Source of the DNA: Actinacidiphila acidipaludis
GTDB taxonomy: Bacteria > Actinomycetota > Actinomycetes > Streptomycetales > Streptomycetaceae
Assembly (NCBI RefSeq): GCF_019890725.1
Contig: NZ_JAINZZ010000009.1
Coordinates: 124,001 to 188,000 of the forward strand
DNA: 64,000 nucleotides
Direction: 5' to 3'
Positions 34,859-41,958 of the stretch are shown piece after piece (within the stretch, counting starts at the first letter, position 1; every line of letters starts with the position of its first letter). A model generated the notes under the pieces. That model made no database searches. It was not told the origin of the DNA and saw nothing but the letters and a program-made list of their open reading frames with translations. The translations under genes were made by a program, and so were the position numbers.

Positions 34859-35332
34859 CTACGTCGCCGAGCCGGCGGGGAGGTCCGGAGTCGGGTCGCA
34901 CGGGGTGGCGTCCGCCGGGTCGGACGGGGTGGCGTCCGCCGGGTCGGCCGGGGTGGCGTCCGCCGGGAGCTCGGGGGTCTGCGACTCGTACCAGCGGATC
35001 TTGTCGTGCAGATGCTGCTGCTGGTCGACCAGTTCCGCGATGTGCTCGCGCAGTTGCACCGCGTGTTCGCGCAGTACCCGCAGGCGTTCGGCGTGCGTGG
35101 TCTCGCCGTGCCGGGCGAGTTCGGCGTAGCGGCGCATGTCGGCGATGGGCATGCCGGTGTCGCGCAGGCAGCGCAGCACCCCCATCCAGTCGAGGTCGTC
35201 CTCGGTGAAGACGCGCTGCCCGCCCGCCGTCCGCCCGATGTCGAAGAGCAGTCCGATGCGTTCGTAGTAGCGCAGCGTGTCCAGGCTGAAGCCGCTGCGG
35301 GCGGACGCGGCCGCGGGGGTGTAGGTCGTCAC
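34859..35332 (-). CDS. MerR-family regulator with repetitive tail
   Basis: A 157-residue MerR-type activator. The winged helix DNA-binding domain spans ARSGFSLDTLRYYERIGLL to about residue 75. A dimerisation coiled coil (RLRVLREHAVQLREHIAELVDQQQHLHDKIRWYE) follows, then a repetitive tail of three eight-residue units (PADATPAD type). No cysteine-rich metal site is visible, so the effector is probably organic or redox. It is divergent from an aldo/keto reductase gene whose promoter carries a MerR-type palindrome. Confidence 0.92.
   Translation of the reverse strand: MTTYTPAAASARSGFSLDTLRYYERIGLLFDIGRTAGGQRVFTEDDLDWMGVLRCLRDTGMPIADMRRYAELARHGETTHAERLRVLREHAVQLREHIAELVDQQQHLHDKIRWYESQTPELPADATPADPADATPSDPADATPCDPTPDLPAGSAT
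34901..34972 (+). repeat. 24-bp in-frame triple repeat in the MerR gene
   Basis: Three copies of a 24-base unit beginning CGGGGTGGCGTCCGCCGGG (34901, 34925, 34949), nearly identical, encode ADATP-containing octapeptides in the MerR tail. Because the unit is a multiple of three, copy-number change would keep the frame. Confidence 0.9.
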
Positions 35333-35365
35333 GCCACCACCCTGACACGGGCCGCGGCACCTCCC

Positions 35366-35396
35366 TTGACCTGGAGCACGCTCCAGATACGAGGGT
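35366..35396 (+). promoter_or_regulatory. MerR-type promoter and operator of the aldo/keto reductase
   Basis: A perfect 7-bp-arm palindrome CTGGAGC-AC-GCTCCAG (35371-35386) directly follows the -35-like TTGACC (35366-35371). With the 19-base spacer typical of MerR promoters, the -10 would be GAGGGT (35391-35396), about 7 bases before the ATG. This is the layout that MerR activators untwist, with the divergent merR-type gene next door. Confidence 0.7.
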
Positions 35397-35403
35397 GGCG
35401 GCC

Positions 35404-36402
35404 ATGAGACGACTTCTGGGACGCAGTGGCATCGAGGTGAGCGGCCTCGGCATGGGCTGCTGGGCGATCGGCGGACCGTACGGCAACGGCGGCACCGAGC
35501 AGTTCGGTTGGGGCGAGGTGGACGACGCCGAGTCCACCCGGGCCCTGCACCGCGCCTTCGACCTCGGCGTGACGTTCTACGACACCGCGAGCAGCTACGG
35601 CGCGGGCCACAGCGAACGGGTCCTCGGCGCCGCCTTCCGCGACCGCCGCGACCAGGTCGTCATCGCCAGCAAGTGGGGGGTCGTCTTCGACGAGGAGACC
35701 CGCGCCGCCGGCGGCGCCGACGGCAGCGCGGCGTACCTGCGCACCTGCCTGGAGGGTTCGCTGCGCCGGCTCGGCACCGACTACGTCGACCTGTACCAGC
35801 TCCACATCGGCGATCTGCCGCTGGAGCAGGCACTCGACCTGGTGGGCACGCTGGAGGAGCTGGTCACGGCCGGCTCGATCCGGGCGTACGGCTGGAGCAC
35901 GGACGACGCGTCGCGCGCCGAGGCCTTCGCCGCGCGGGCGCCGCACTGCACGGCCGTCCAGCTCGACCTGTCCGTGCTGCGCGACGCCCCCGCGATGATC
36001 GCGGTCTGCGAGGCGGCGGACCAGGCCGCGATCAACCGCGGACCGCTCGCGATGGGCCTGCTCAGCGGGAAATACCACGACCGCCGGCAGGTCGCGGGCA
36101 ACGACGTGCGCCGCATGGACTACGCGTGGATGAGGTACTTCCGCGACGGCGCGGGCAGCCCGGAGTGGCTCGCCGCGATCGACGGGATCCGCGAGGTCCT
36201 CACCGGCGGCGGCCGCACCCTCGCGCAGGGCGCGCTGGCCTGGTTGTGGGCGCGCAGCGCGACGACCGTGCCGATCCCCGGCTTCCGCACCGTCGCACAG
36301 GTCGAGGAGAACGCCGGCGCGCTGGCCCACGGGCCGCTGTCCGCGGAGGAGTTCGCGCAGGTGGAGAAGCTGCTCGCGGCCGTGCGGCAGCCCGCTCACT
36401 AG
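35404..36402 (+). CDS. Aldo/keto reductase
   Basis: A 332-residue NADPH-dependent (alpha/beta)8-barrel reductase. The tetrad is visible: Asp and Tyr in FYDTASSYGAGHSE, Lys in VIASKWG and His in DLYQLHIGD. The C-terminal IPGFRTVAQVEENAGAL binds the cofactor phosphate. ATG 35404 is preferred; GTG 35395 is in frame. No leader is needed if transcription starts at the ATG, as the MerR-type promoter geometry suggests. It is probably induced by an electrophile or drug sensed by the MerR protein. Confidence 0.94.
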   Translation: MRRLLGRSGIEVSGLGMGCWAIGGPYGNGGTEQFGWGEVDDAESTRALHRAFDLGVTFYDTASSYGAGHSERVLGAAFRDRRDQVVIASKWGVVFDEETRAAGGADGSAAYLRTCLEGSLRRLGTDYVDLYQLHIGDLPLEQALDLVGTLEELVTAGSIRAYGWSTDDASRAEAFAARAPHCTAVQLDLSVLRDAPAMIAVCEAADQAAINRGPLAMGLLSGKYHDRRQVAGNDVRRMDYAWMRYFRDGAGSPEWLAAIDGIREVLTGGGRTLAQGALAWLWARSATTVPIPGFRTVAQVEENAGALAHGPLSAEEFAQVEKLLAAVRQPAH

Positions 36403-36439
36403 CCGTTCCCCGCGTGCGGTGGTCCGGGTTCCCTTCTCC

Positions 36440-36511
36440 TGACCCGCCCGGCCGGGCTGCGCCTGACCCGCCCGGCCGGGCTGCGCCTGACCTGCCCGGC
36501 CGGGCAGGTCC
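36440..36511 (+). repeat. 24-bp triple repeat with palindromic core
   Basis: Three 24-base units start at 36440, 36464 and 36488, each containing CCCGGCCGGG. The third has changed so that 36490-36509 (ACCTGCCCGGCCGGGCAGGT) is a perfect 20-base palindrome. It lies 37 bases beyond the aldo/keto reductase stop and may work as its terminator. Confidence 0.85.
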
Positions 36512-36533
36512 GGCGGCCGTGGATAATCCGATC

Positions 36534-37040
36534 ATGGGAGCAAGGACGGAGTGGTCGCTGCGGGCCGCCGGGCCCGAGGACGTCGAGACGATCGCCGAGC
36601 TCAAGGCCGTCGTGATGCGGGCCGACCTGGAACGGCTGGGCCGCTATGACGAGCACCGGGTCCGCCAGCGGCTGCGCGACGGGTTCTCGGCCACGCACAC
36701 CTCGGTCATCGAGACCGGCGGCGCCTTCGCGGGCAGCCTGACCGTCCGCCCGGCCGGGGACGGCCGCTGGCTGGAGCACTTCTATCTCGCGCCGCACCTG
36801 CACGGCCGCGGACTCGGCACGGCGATCCTGCGGACCGTCCTGGAGCGGGCCGACGCCGAGGGCGCGCCGGTCCGGCTCATCGTCCTGCGGGGCAGCCCGG
36901 CCCAACGCCTCTACGCGCGGCACGGTTTCACCGTGGAGTCCGAGGACCCCATCGACGTCGTCATGGTCCGCGAGCCCCAGGCCGTACCCGAGCCCGAGAC
37001 CGTACCCGTGGCCGACCCCGCGGCGCCGACCGCGAACTGA
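36534..37040 (+). CDS. GNAT-family N-acetyltransferase
   Basis: A 168-residue GNAT enzyme. Motif A is LAPHLHGRGLGTAIL (Q/R-x-x-G-x-G) and the C-terminal RLYARHGFTVESED is motif B. A Pro/Glu/Val tail (EPQAVPEPETVPVADP) extends past the fold. ATG 36534 follows a short lower-GC stretch (GGATAATCCG). The substrate is unknown. It stands between the aldo/keto reductase and the CDF transporter on the same strand, each with its own gap. Confidence 0.9.
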   Translation: MGARTEWSLRAAGPEDVETIAELKAVVMRADLERLGRYDEHRVRQRLRDGFSATHTSVIETGGAFAGSLTVRPAGDGRWLEHFYLAPHLHGRGLGTAILRTVLERADAEGAPVRLIVLRGSPAQRLYARHGFTVESEDPIDVVMVREPQAVPEPETVPVADPAAPTAN

Positions 37041-37151
37041 CCCCCCCCGCCCGCCCGAGCGGTGGCGGATATTGCTGCATCGGGATCGCACCTGTTCAGG
37101 GCACGCAGGAGGGTCACCGCCGCGAGAGGACTCCGCGGGCATGCTGGTGCC

Positions 37152-38186
37152 ATGGACGGCAACGAGCACAGGCACGTCCGGGAGGCGGGGGCCGGACGGG
37201 CAGGGACGCGGCACCGCGCGGGGCACCTGCTCGGGAAGCACCGGCACGAGGCGGCCGACCGCGTCGACACGGCGATGGCCGCCTCCCGGGAGGGGATGCG
37301 CACGCTCTGGCTGTCGCTCGCCATCCTCGTGGTGACCGCCGGGATCCAGACGGTCGTCGTGGTGTTCTCCGGCTCTATCGCACTGCTCGGCGACACCGTG
37401 CACAACGCCGCCGACGCGCTGACCGCCGTCCCGCTGGGGATCGCGTTCGTCGTGGGGCGGCGCGCGGCCACCCGCCGCTACACCTACGGGTACGGGCGCG
37501 CCGAGGACCTCGCCGGCATCGCGGTGGTGCTGGTCGTCGCCGCGTCCGCCGCCCTGACCGCGTACCAGGCGGTGAGCCGTCTGCTGGACCCGCGGGACGT
37601 CACCCACGCCGGAGCGGTCGCCCTCGCGGCGCTCGTCGGGTTCGTCGGCAACGAGTGGGTGGCGCGCTACCGGATCCTGACCGGGCGGCGGATCGGCTCC
37701 GCCGCCCTGGTCGCGGACGGCCTGCACGCCCGCGCCGACGGCTTCACCTCACTCGCGGTGCTGCTGGGCGCGGCCGGGGTGGCGGTCGGCTGGCCCTGGG
37801 CGGACCCGGTCGTGGGCCTGGCGATCACCGCCGCGATCCTGCTGGTCCTGCGGGACGTCGGGCGCGAGGTGTACCGGCGCCTGATGGACTCCGTCGACCC
37901 CGCACTGGTCGACGCCGCGGAGGCCGCGGTGCGCGGCGTGGACGGTGTGCGGGGCGCCGGGCAGGTCCGGCTGCGCTGGGTCGGCCACGCGCTGCGCGCC
38001 GAGGCGGACATCGTCGTGGACCCCCACCTGACGGTCGTGCAGGCCCACGCGCTCGCCGTCCAGGCCGAGCACGCACTGCTGCACGCGGTGCCGCGCCTCA
38101 CCGCCGCGACCGTCCACACCGACCACACCCCCCAGGACACCGACCCCCACGCCCTCCTCGCCCACCACACCCCCACCCCCGCCTGA
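37152..38186 (+). CDS. Cation diffusion facilitator (CDF) family transporter
   Basis: A 344-residue metal:proton antiporter. A His/Arg-rich cytosolic leader (GNEHRHVREAG...KHRHE) precedes six helices. Transport-site acidic and polar residues lie in helix II (GDTVHNAADAL) and helix V (LHARADGFTSL). The C-terminal cytosolic dimer domain ends in a His-rich tail (TVHTDHTPQDTDPHALLAHH) likely to bind zinc or a similar ion. ATG 37152 is chosen; upstream frame to 37062 is unconvincing. Confidence 0.93.
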   Translation: MDGNEHRHVREAGAGRAGTRHRAGHLLGKHRHEAADRVDTAMAASREGMRTLWLSLAILVVTAGIQTVVVVFSGSIALLGDTVHNAADALTAVPLGIAFVVGRRAATRRYTYGYGRAEDLAGIAVVLVVAASAALTAYQAVSRLLDPRDVTHAGAVALAALVGFVGNEWVARYRILTGRRIGSAALVADGLHARADGFTSLAVLLGAAGVAVGWPWADPVVGLAITAAILLVLRDVGREVYRRLMDSVDPALVDAAEAAVRGVDGVRGAGQVRLRWVGHALRAEADIVVDPHLTVVQAHALAVQAEHALLHAVPRLTAATVHTDHTPQDTDPHALLAHHTPTPA

Positions 38187-38230
38187 CGCCCTCCGGGCGG
38201 GGGTCCCCCGATGAACGGGCAGGGCCCGGC

Positions 38231-38419
38231 CTACCGCTTCAGCGCCCGGTACCGCTTCGTCAGGGTGGTGAGCCGGGAAGGGTCCGCGGCCCCGTTCAGT
38301 TCGGTGAGGAGGTCGTCGGGGCACAGCTCGTACAGGTCGCCCCACCAGCGCCGGGCCTTGTTGTCCCAGATCCGGTAGCCGCCCGGGACGCCCCGGGCCA
38401 CGTAACGCCGCCTGCTCAC
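38231..38419 (-). CDS. Small basic hypothetical protein, 62 residues
   Basis: A soluble protein rich in Arg, Trp and Tyr: SRRRYVARGVPGGYRIWDN then KARRWWGDLYELCPDDLL. The GYRIWDNKARRWWGD core looks like a compact fold seen in small actinobacterial proteins, but I cannot name the family. It lies 170 bases downstream of rtcB on the same strand and converges on the CDF gene. Coding is supported by codon bias and clean composition. Confidence 0.65.
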   Translation of the reverse strand: MSRRRYVARGVPGGYRIWDNKARRWWGDLYELCPDDLLTELNGAADPSRLTTLTKRYRALKR

Positions 38420-38592
38420 GGCACCGCCCGCCCCTCCGACTCCGCCCGCCCGCGCACTGCCCCGCCGGCGCCCCCCGCGGACCTTCCCGCACTGAACCGT
38501 CCGTCCGGCCTCGCGCGAGGCCGGACGGGGTCGGCGAGGCCGGACGGTTCAGCGAGGCCGGACGGGGCTCAGCCAGGCTGGGCGGACGGGCC

Positions 38593-39786
38593 TCAGCCCT
38601 TGACGCAGACGACCTGCTTCAGCTTGGCCACGACCTCGACCAGGTCCCGCTGCTGGTCGATCACCTTCTCGATCGGCTTGTACGCGCCGGGGATCTCGTC
38701 CACGACGCCGGAGTCCTTGCGGCACTCCACGCCGCGGGTCTGGTCCTCCAGGTCCCGCGTGGTGAACCGCTTCTTCGCCGCGTTCCGGCTCATCCGGCGG
38801 CCCGCCCCGTGCGACGCGGAGTTGAACGCGGCGGCGTTGCCCAGACCGCGCACGATGTAGGACCCCGTGCCCATCGAGCCCGGGATGATCCCGTAGTCGC
38901 CGCCGCCCGCGCGGATCGCGCCCTTGCGGGTCACCAGCAGGTCCGTCCCGTCGTACCGCTCCTCCGCCACGTAGTTGTGGTGGCACGAGATGACCTGCTC
39001 GAACGTGACCCGGGCCTTCTTGAACTCCTTGCGCACGACGTCCTGCAGCAGCGCCATCATCATCGCCCGGTTGTACTTGGCGTACTCCTGGGCCCAGAAC
39101 AGGTCGTTGCGGTAGGCGGCCATCTGCGGGGTGTCCGCGACGAAGACGGCCAGGTCGCGGTCGACCAGGCCCTGGTTGTGCGGCAGCTTCTGCGCCTCGC
39201 CGATGTGGTGCTCGGCGAGCTCCTTGCCGATGTTGCGCGAACCGGAGTGAAGCATGAGCCACACGCCGTCCTCCGTGTCCAGGCACACCTCGATGAAGTG
39301 GTTGCCCGAGCCGAGCGTGCCCATCTGCGCGGCCGCCCGCTCCTCGCGGAAGTGCACGGACTGGGCGAGCCCCTCGAAACGGGACCAGAAGTCGTCCCAG
39401 CCGGCCGTCGGCATGGCGTGGAAGGACCCCGGGTCGACCGGGTCCGCGTGCATCCCGCGCCCGACCGGGATGGCCTGCTCGATCCGGGACCGCAGCCGCG
39501 ACAGGTCGCCGGGCAGGTCCGACGCCCGCAGCGACGTCTTGACCGCGCTCATGCCGCAGCCGATGTCGACGCCGACCGCGGCCGGGCAGACCGCGCCCTC
39601 CATCGCGATGACGGAGCCGACCGTGGCGCCCTTGCCGTAGTGCACGTCGGGCATGACGGCCAGGCCCCGGATCCACGGCAGCGAGGAGACGTTGCGCAGC
39701 TGCTGCATCGCGCCGTCCTCGACCGTGGACGGGTCCGTCCACATCCGGATCGGTACCCGGACGCCGGGAACCTCGGTGTACGACAT
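38593..39786 (-). CDS. rtcB: RNA ligase RtcB
   Basis: A 397-residue GTP-dependent, manganese-dependent 3'-phosphate RNA ligase for tRNA or RNA repair. Metal ligands lie in GVDIGCGMSAV (Asp/Cys) and in the histidines of GSGNHFIEV and ISCHHNYV. The guanylylated histidine is in NSASHGAGRRMSR. ATG 39786 has GGGGGA 7 bases upstream; ATG 39792 is too close to it. No RtcA cyclase, archease or RtcR regulator is adjacent, so its trigger is unclear. Confidence 0.95.
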   Translation of the reverse strand: MSYTEVPGVRVPIRMWTDPSTVEDGAMQQLRNVSSLPWIRGLAVMPDVHYGKGATVGSVIAMEGAVCPAAVGVDIGCGMSAVKTSLRASDLPGDLSRLRSRIEQAIPVGRGMHADPVDPGSFHAMPTAGWDDFWSRFEGLAQSVHFREERAAAQMGTLGSGNHFIEVCLDTEDGVWLMLHSGSRNIGKELAEHHIGEAQKLPHNQGLVDRDLAVFVADTPQMAAYRNDLFWAQEYAKYNRAMMMALLQDVVRKEFKKARVTFEQVISCHHNYVAEERYDGTDLLVTRKGAIRAGGGDYGIIPGSMGTGSYIVRGLGNAAAFNSASHGAGRRMSRNAAKKRFTTRDLEDQTRGVECRKDSGVVDEIPGAYKPIEKVIDQQRDLVEVVAKLKQVVCVKG

Positions 39787-40180
39787 GGCCATCCCCCAGT
39801 GGAAAAAACGGTGTGTGAGACGGCGGGCTGCGACTGGTGGCGATGCGGCGTTCGTGCCGTTACATCCCATTCTGCCCGACCGTGAGGTACGTCACCCGAT
39901 CTTCCGCCCCGGCGGGCGGAAGCGGTGTGGCGTGCGGTAGACATTGTGTCCAAGGGCCGCTCGGGCGCGCCAAGGATTTAGCGCTGCCCGTACGCTTTCC
40001 GGCGGAAACTGTTCGAAAGCGTTCACCGGCACGGCACAACACGACAGCAGGGTGCGGTACGGCGCACGACGGCGCAGTACCGCACCGAACGGCACAGCAC
40101 GGCAGCGCAGCGGCACGACAGGCACGGCACGGCACAGCACGGCACAGCACGGCAGCTTCGACGAGAAAGGGGTCCGCGGG
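39787..40180. other. 394-bp intergenic region with GGCAC-type simple repeats
   Basis: Divergent gap between rtcB and the first DUF3558 gene. The rtcB promoter is probably in the first 120 bases. From about 40024 to 40156 the + strand is an irregular array of GGCACGGCACAGCAC-like 5- and 10-mers, which would transcribe into the DUF3558 leader. No gene is supported. Confidence 0.6.
40024..40156 (+). repeat. Degenerate GGCAC/GGCACAGCAC simple-sequence array
   Basis: About 130 bases built of 5-base GGCAC and variant CAGCA/GGCAG units, most regular at 40108-40153. It lies directly before the DUF3558 gene start at 40181 and is prone to length change. Confidence 0.85.
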
Positions 40181-40984
40181 GTGCGCACCACGCGACGACT
40201 GCTCTCCCCGGCCGGGTCACGGCCCTCGGCCGTGGCCGGGATGGCGGTCACCGCGGCGCTGGCCCTCGGGGCCCTCGGCGCCTGCACCACCTCCGGCTCC
40301 TCGGTGAACGCCGCGACGGACCCCAAGTCCGCGCAGGCCGGCGGCGATCCCACGGCGTCCCCGCTGCCCCCGGGCAAGTACAAGACCCTGCCGCAGCCCT
40401 GCACCTCCGTCGACCTCGACACGCTCAAGTCGCTGGTGCCCGGCGCCCAGGACTACTCCGGAAGCGAGTCGCTGACGTACGACACCGACCGCCGCGTCGG
40501 CTGCTCCTGGCAGGCCGGCAAGGACAAGGGCGCCACGCGCAGTCTGGTCGTCGACTTCGAGCGGGCGGTGTCGTACGACCCGAACGTCAGCGACGAGGTG
40601 CAGGCCGAGACGGACTTCGAGCACCGCGCGTCGAAGGCCTCGATCCCGCCGCTGCCCCCGGGCGGCACCGCCACGCCGACCGTCACCGGCACCGATCCGG
40701 TGACCGGGGCGACGTCCGGGGCCGCCAACGGCGCCAACCCGCCCGACCTGCAGCCGCGGATGCTGACCGATCTGGGCAGCGACGCCTTCCTCAACGACGT
40801 GCTGAAGCCGGCCGCCACCGGAGCCAAGCGGACGGTGACCGTGGTCTTCCGCACCGCCAACGTCGTGGTGAGCGTCACCTACGCCGACACCGAACCACCC
40901 GGAGCCGAGGCCGCACAGAGCGCTGACCTGCAAAAAGGCGCGCAGAAGGTGGCCGGCGAACTGGAGCACCGGGTCGAGCGGTAG
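40181..40984 (+). CDS. DUF3558-type lipoprotein 1
   Basis: A 267-residue secreted lipoprotein. An Arg-rich signal start (VRTTRRLLSP) and hydrophobic core end at LGALGAC (lipobox). The mature protein has the family pattern KTLPQPCTSVD...LVPGA...GCSWQ, where two cysteines presumably form a disulfide. GTG 40181 was chosen from the signal peptide position. A Gly/Ala/Thr-rich insertion (TGATSGAANGANPPD) splits the domain. Role unknown. A similar gene follows. Confidence 0.85.
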   Translation: MRTTRRLLSPAGSRPSAVAGMAVTAALALGALGACTTSGSSVNAATDPKSAQAGGDPTASPLPPGKYKTLPQPCTSVDLDTLKSLVPGAQDYSGSESLTYDTDRRVGCSWQAGKDKGATRSLVVDFERAVSYDPNVSDEVQAETDFEHRASKASIPPLPPGGTATPTVTGTDPVTGATSGAANGANPPDLQPRMLTDLGSDAFLNDVLKPAATGAKRTVTVVFRTANVVVSVTYADTEPPGAEAAQSADLQKGAQKVAGELEHRVER

Positions 40985-40992
40985 GCCCGGAG

Positions 40993-41008
40993 GGGGTCCG
41001 CGGACCCC
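40993..41008 (+). terminator. 16-bp perfect palindrome between the DUF3558 genes
   Basis: GGGGTCCGCGGACCCC is self-complementary with no real loop in RNA except by opening the centre. It lies 8 bases after the first DUF3558 stop and could attenuate read-through to the second gene. Confidence 0.4.
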
Positions 41009-41066
41009 GTAGGGTGGATGGCCGACCCGGCCCGGCACGCGCCGGCGGGTCGCCAGGAGACGAGAC

Positions 41067-41804
41067 GTGAGCAAAGGATCCGGCCCCATGGAACGACGTC
41101 GACGCACCGCCCCGCGCCTTGCCGGTCTGCTGGTCTGTGCCGCCGTGCCCGCCCTGCTGGTGTCCGGCTGCTCATCGGGTTCCGGCTCCGGCTCGGACTC
41201 GGCGGGCACGTCGCCGTCCGGTTCGGCGGGCAGCTCGGGCGCGAGCGGCACCACCTCCCCGACGGTGGCGCCGGGCAAGTACCGCACGCTGCCCTCCGCC
41301 TGCGCGGCGCTGACGAAGTCGACGGTCAGCGCTCTGGTGCCGAAGGCGAAGAGCACCGGGGGCAGCGCGGCGAAGAGCTCCGCGGCGCAGTCCCGCGGCG
41401 GCTGTTCGTGGACCGGCAACGGCTCGGACGGCTACCAGTACCGCTGGCTGTCGGTGACGCTCCAGCGTTTCGACTCCGACCCGCAGCTGGGTACCGGCGA
41501 CGACCAGGCCAAGAAGCGGTACAGCGACCAGGTCTCGACGCTGGGCGCGGTCAAGGGCTTCACCGAGGCGCCGGCCGCGGGCGTCGGCGACCAGGCGACG
41601 TCGGTGGCGGGCCAGGCGACGGTCGCGCACATCCTGTCGCAGAACGACACGGTGGTCGCGCGGACCGGCAACGTCGTGGTGATCGTGGAGTACAACGGCG
41701 CCGGCCTGGAGGGCAAGAAGAACCCGGGCGCCTCGACGGTCAACTCCGGCGCGCTGCGCGCGGTGAAGGAAGCCGTGGCCGCCGTCGCGGCGGCGAACGC
41801 ATAA
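41067..41804 (+). CDS. DUF3558-type lipoprotein 2
   Basis: A 245-residue paralogue of the preceding lipoprotein. A basic start (MERRRRTAPRLAG) and hydrophobic core end at LLVSGC, then a Ser/Gly linker and the domain YRTLPSACAALT...SRGGCSWTGNG with the two conserved cysteines. GTG 41067 has AGGAG 8 bases upstream; ATG 41088 is an alternative. It lies 82 bases after the first gene on the same strand, so the pair may be co-transcribed. The ligand is unknown. Confidence 0.87.
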   Translation: MSKGSGPMERRRRTAPRLAGLLVCAAVPALLVSGCSSGSGSGSDSAGTSPSGSAGSSGASGTTSPTVAPGKYRTLPSACAALTKSTVSALVPKAKSTGGSAAKSSAAQSRGGCSWTGNGSDGYQYRWLSVTLQRFDSDPQLGTGDDQAKKRYSDQVSTLGAVKGFTEAPAAGVGDQATSVAGQATVAHILSQNDTVVARTGNVVVIVEYNGAGLEGKKNPGASTVNSGALRAVKEAVAAVAAANA

Positions 41805-41958
41805 CGAAACACACCACGAACTGGCGCCCCTCCACCCCCGTATCCGCACGTTTGTCCGACACTTGTGCGGCGAAGGCGCCTCCGCCGCGTCCTCCGGATG
41901 TGGCACTCTGGGGCGTCCAGTCACGGGGACAGGAGCTGAGCGGCAGGAGGGGTCGCGG

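Noticed and set aside
34901..34972. Regular repeats considered as a CRISPR array
   Set aside because: Units are contiguous 24-mers without spacers, lie inside a coding frame, and no cas gene is present.
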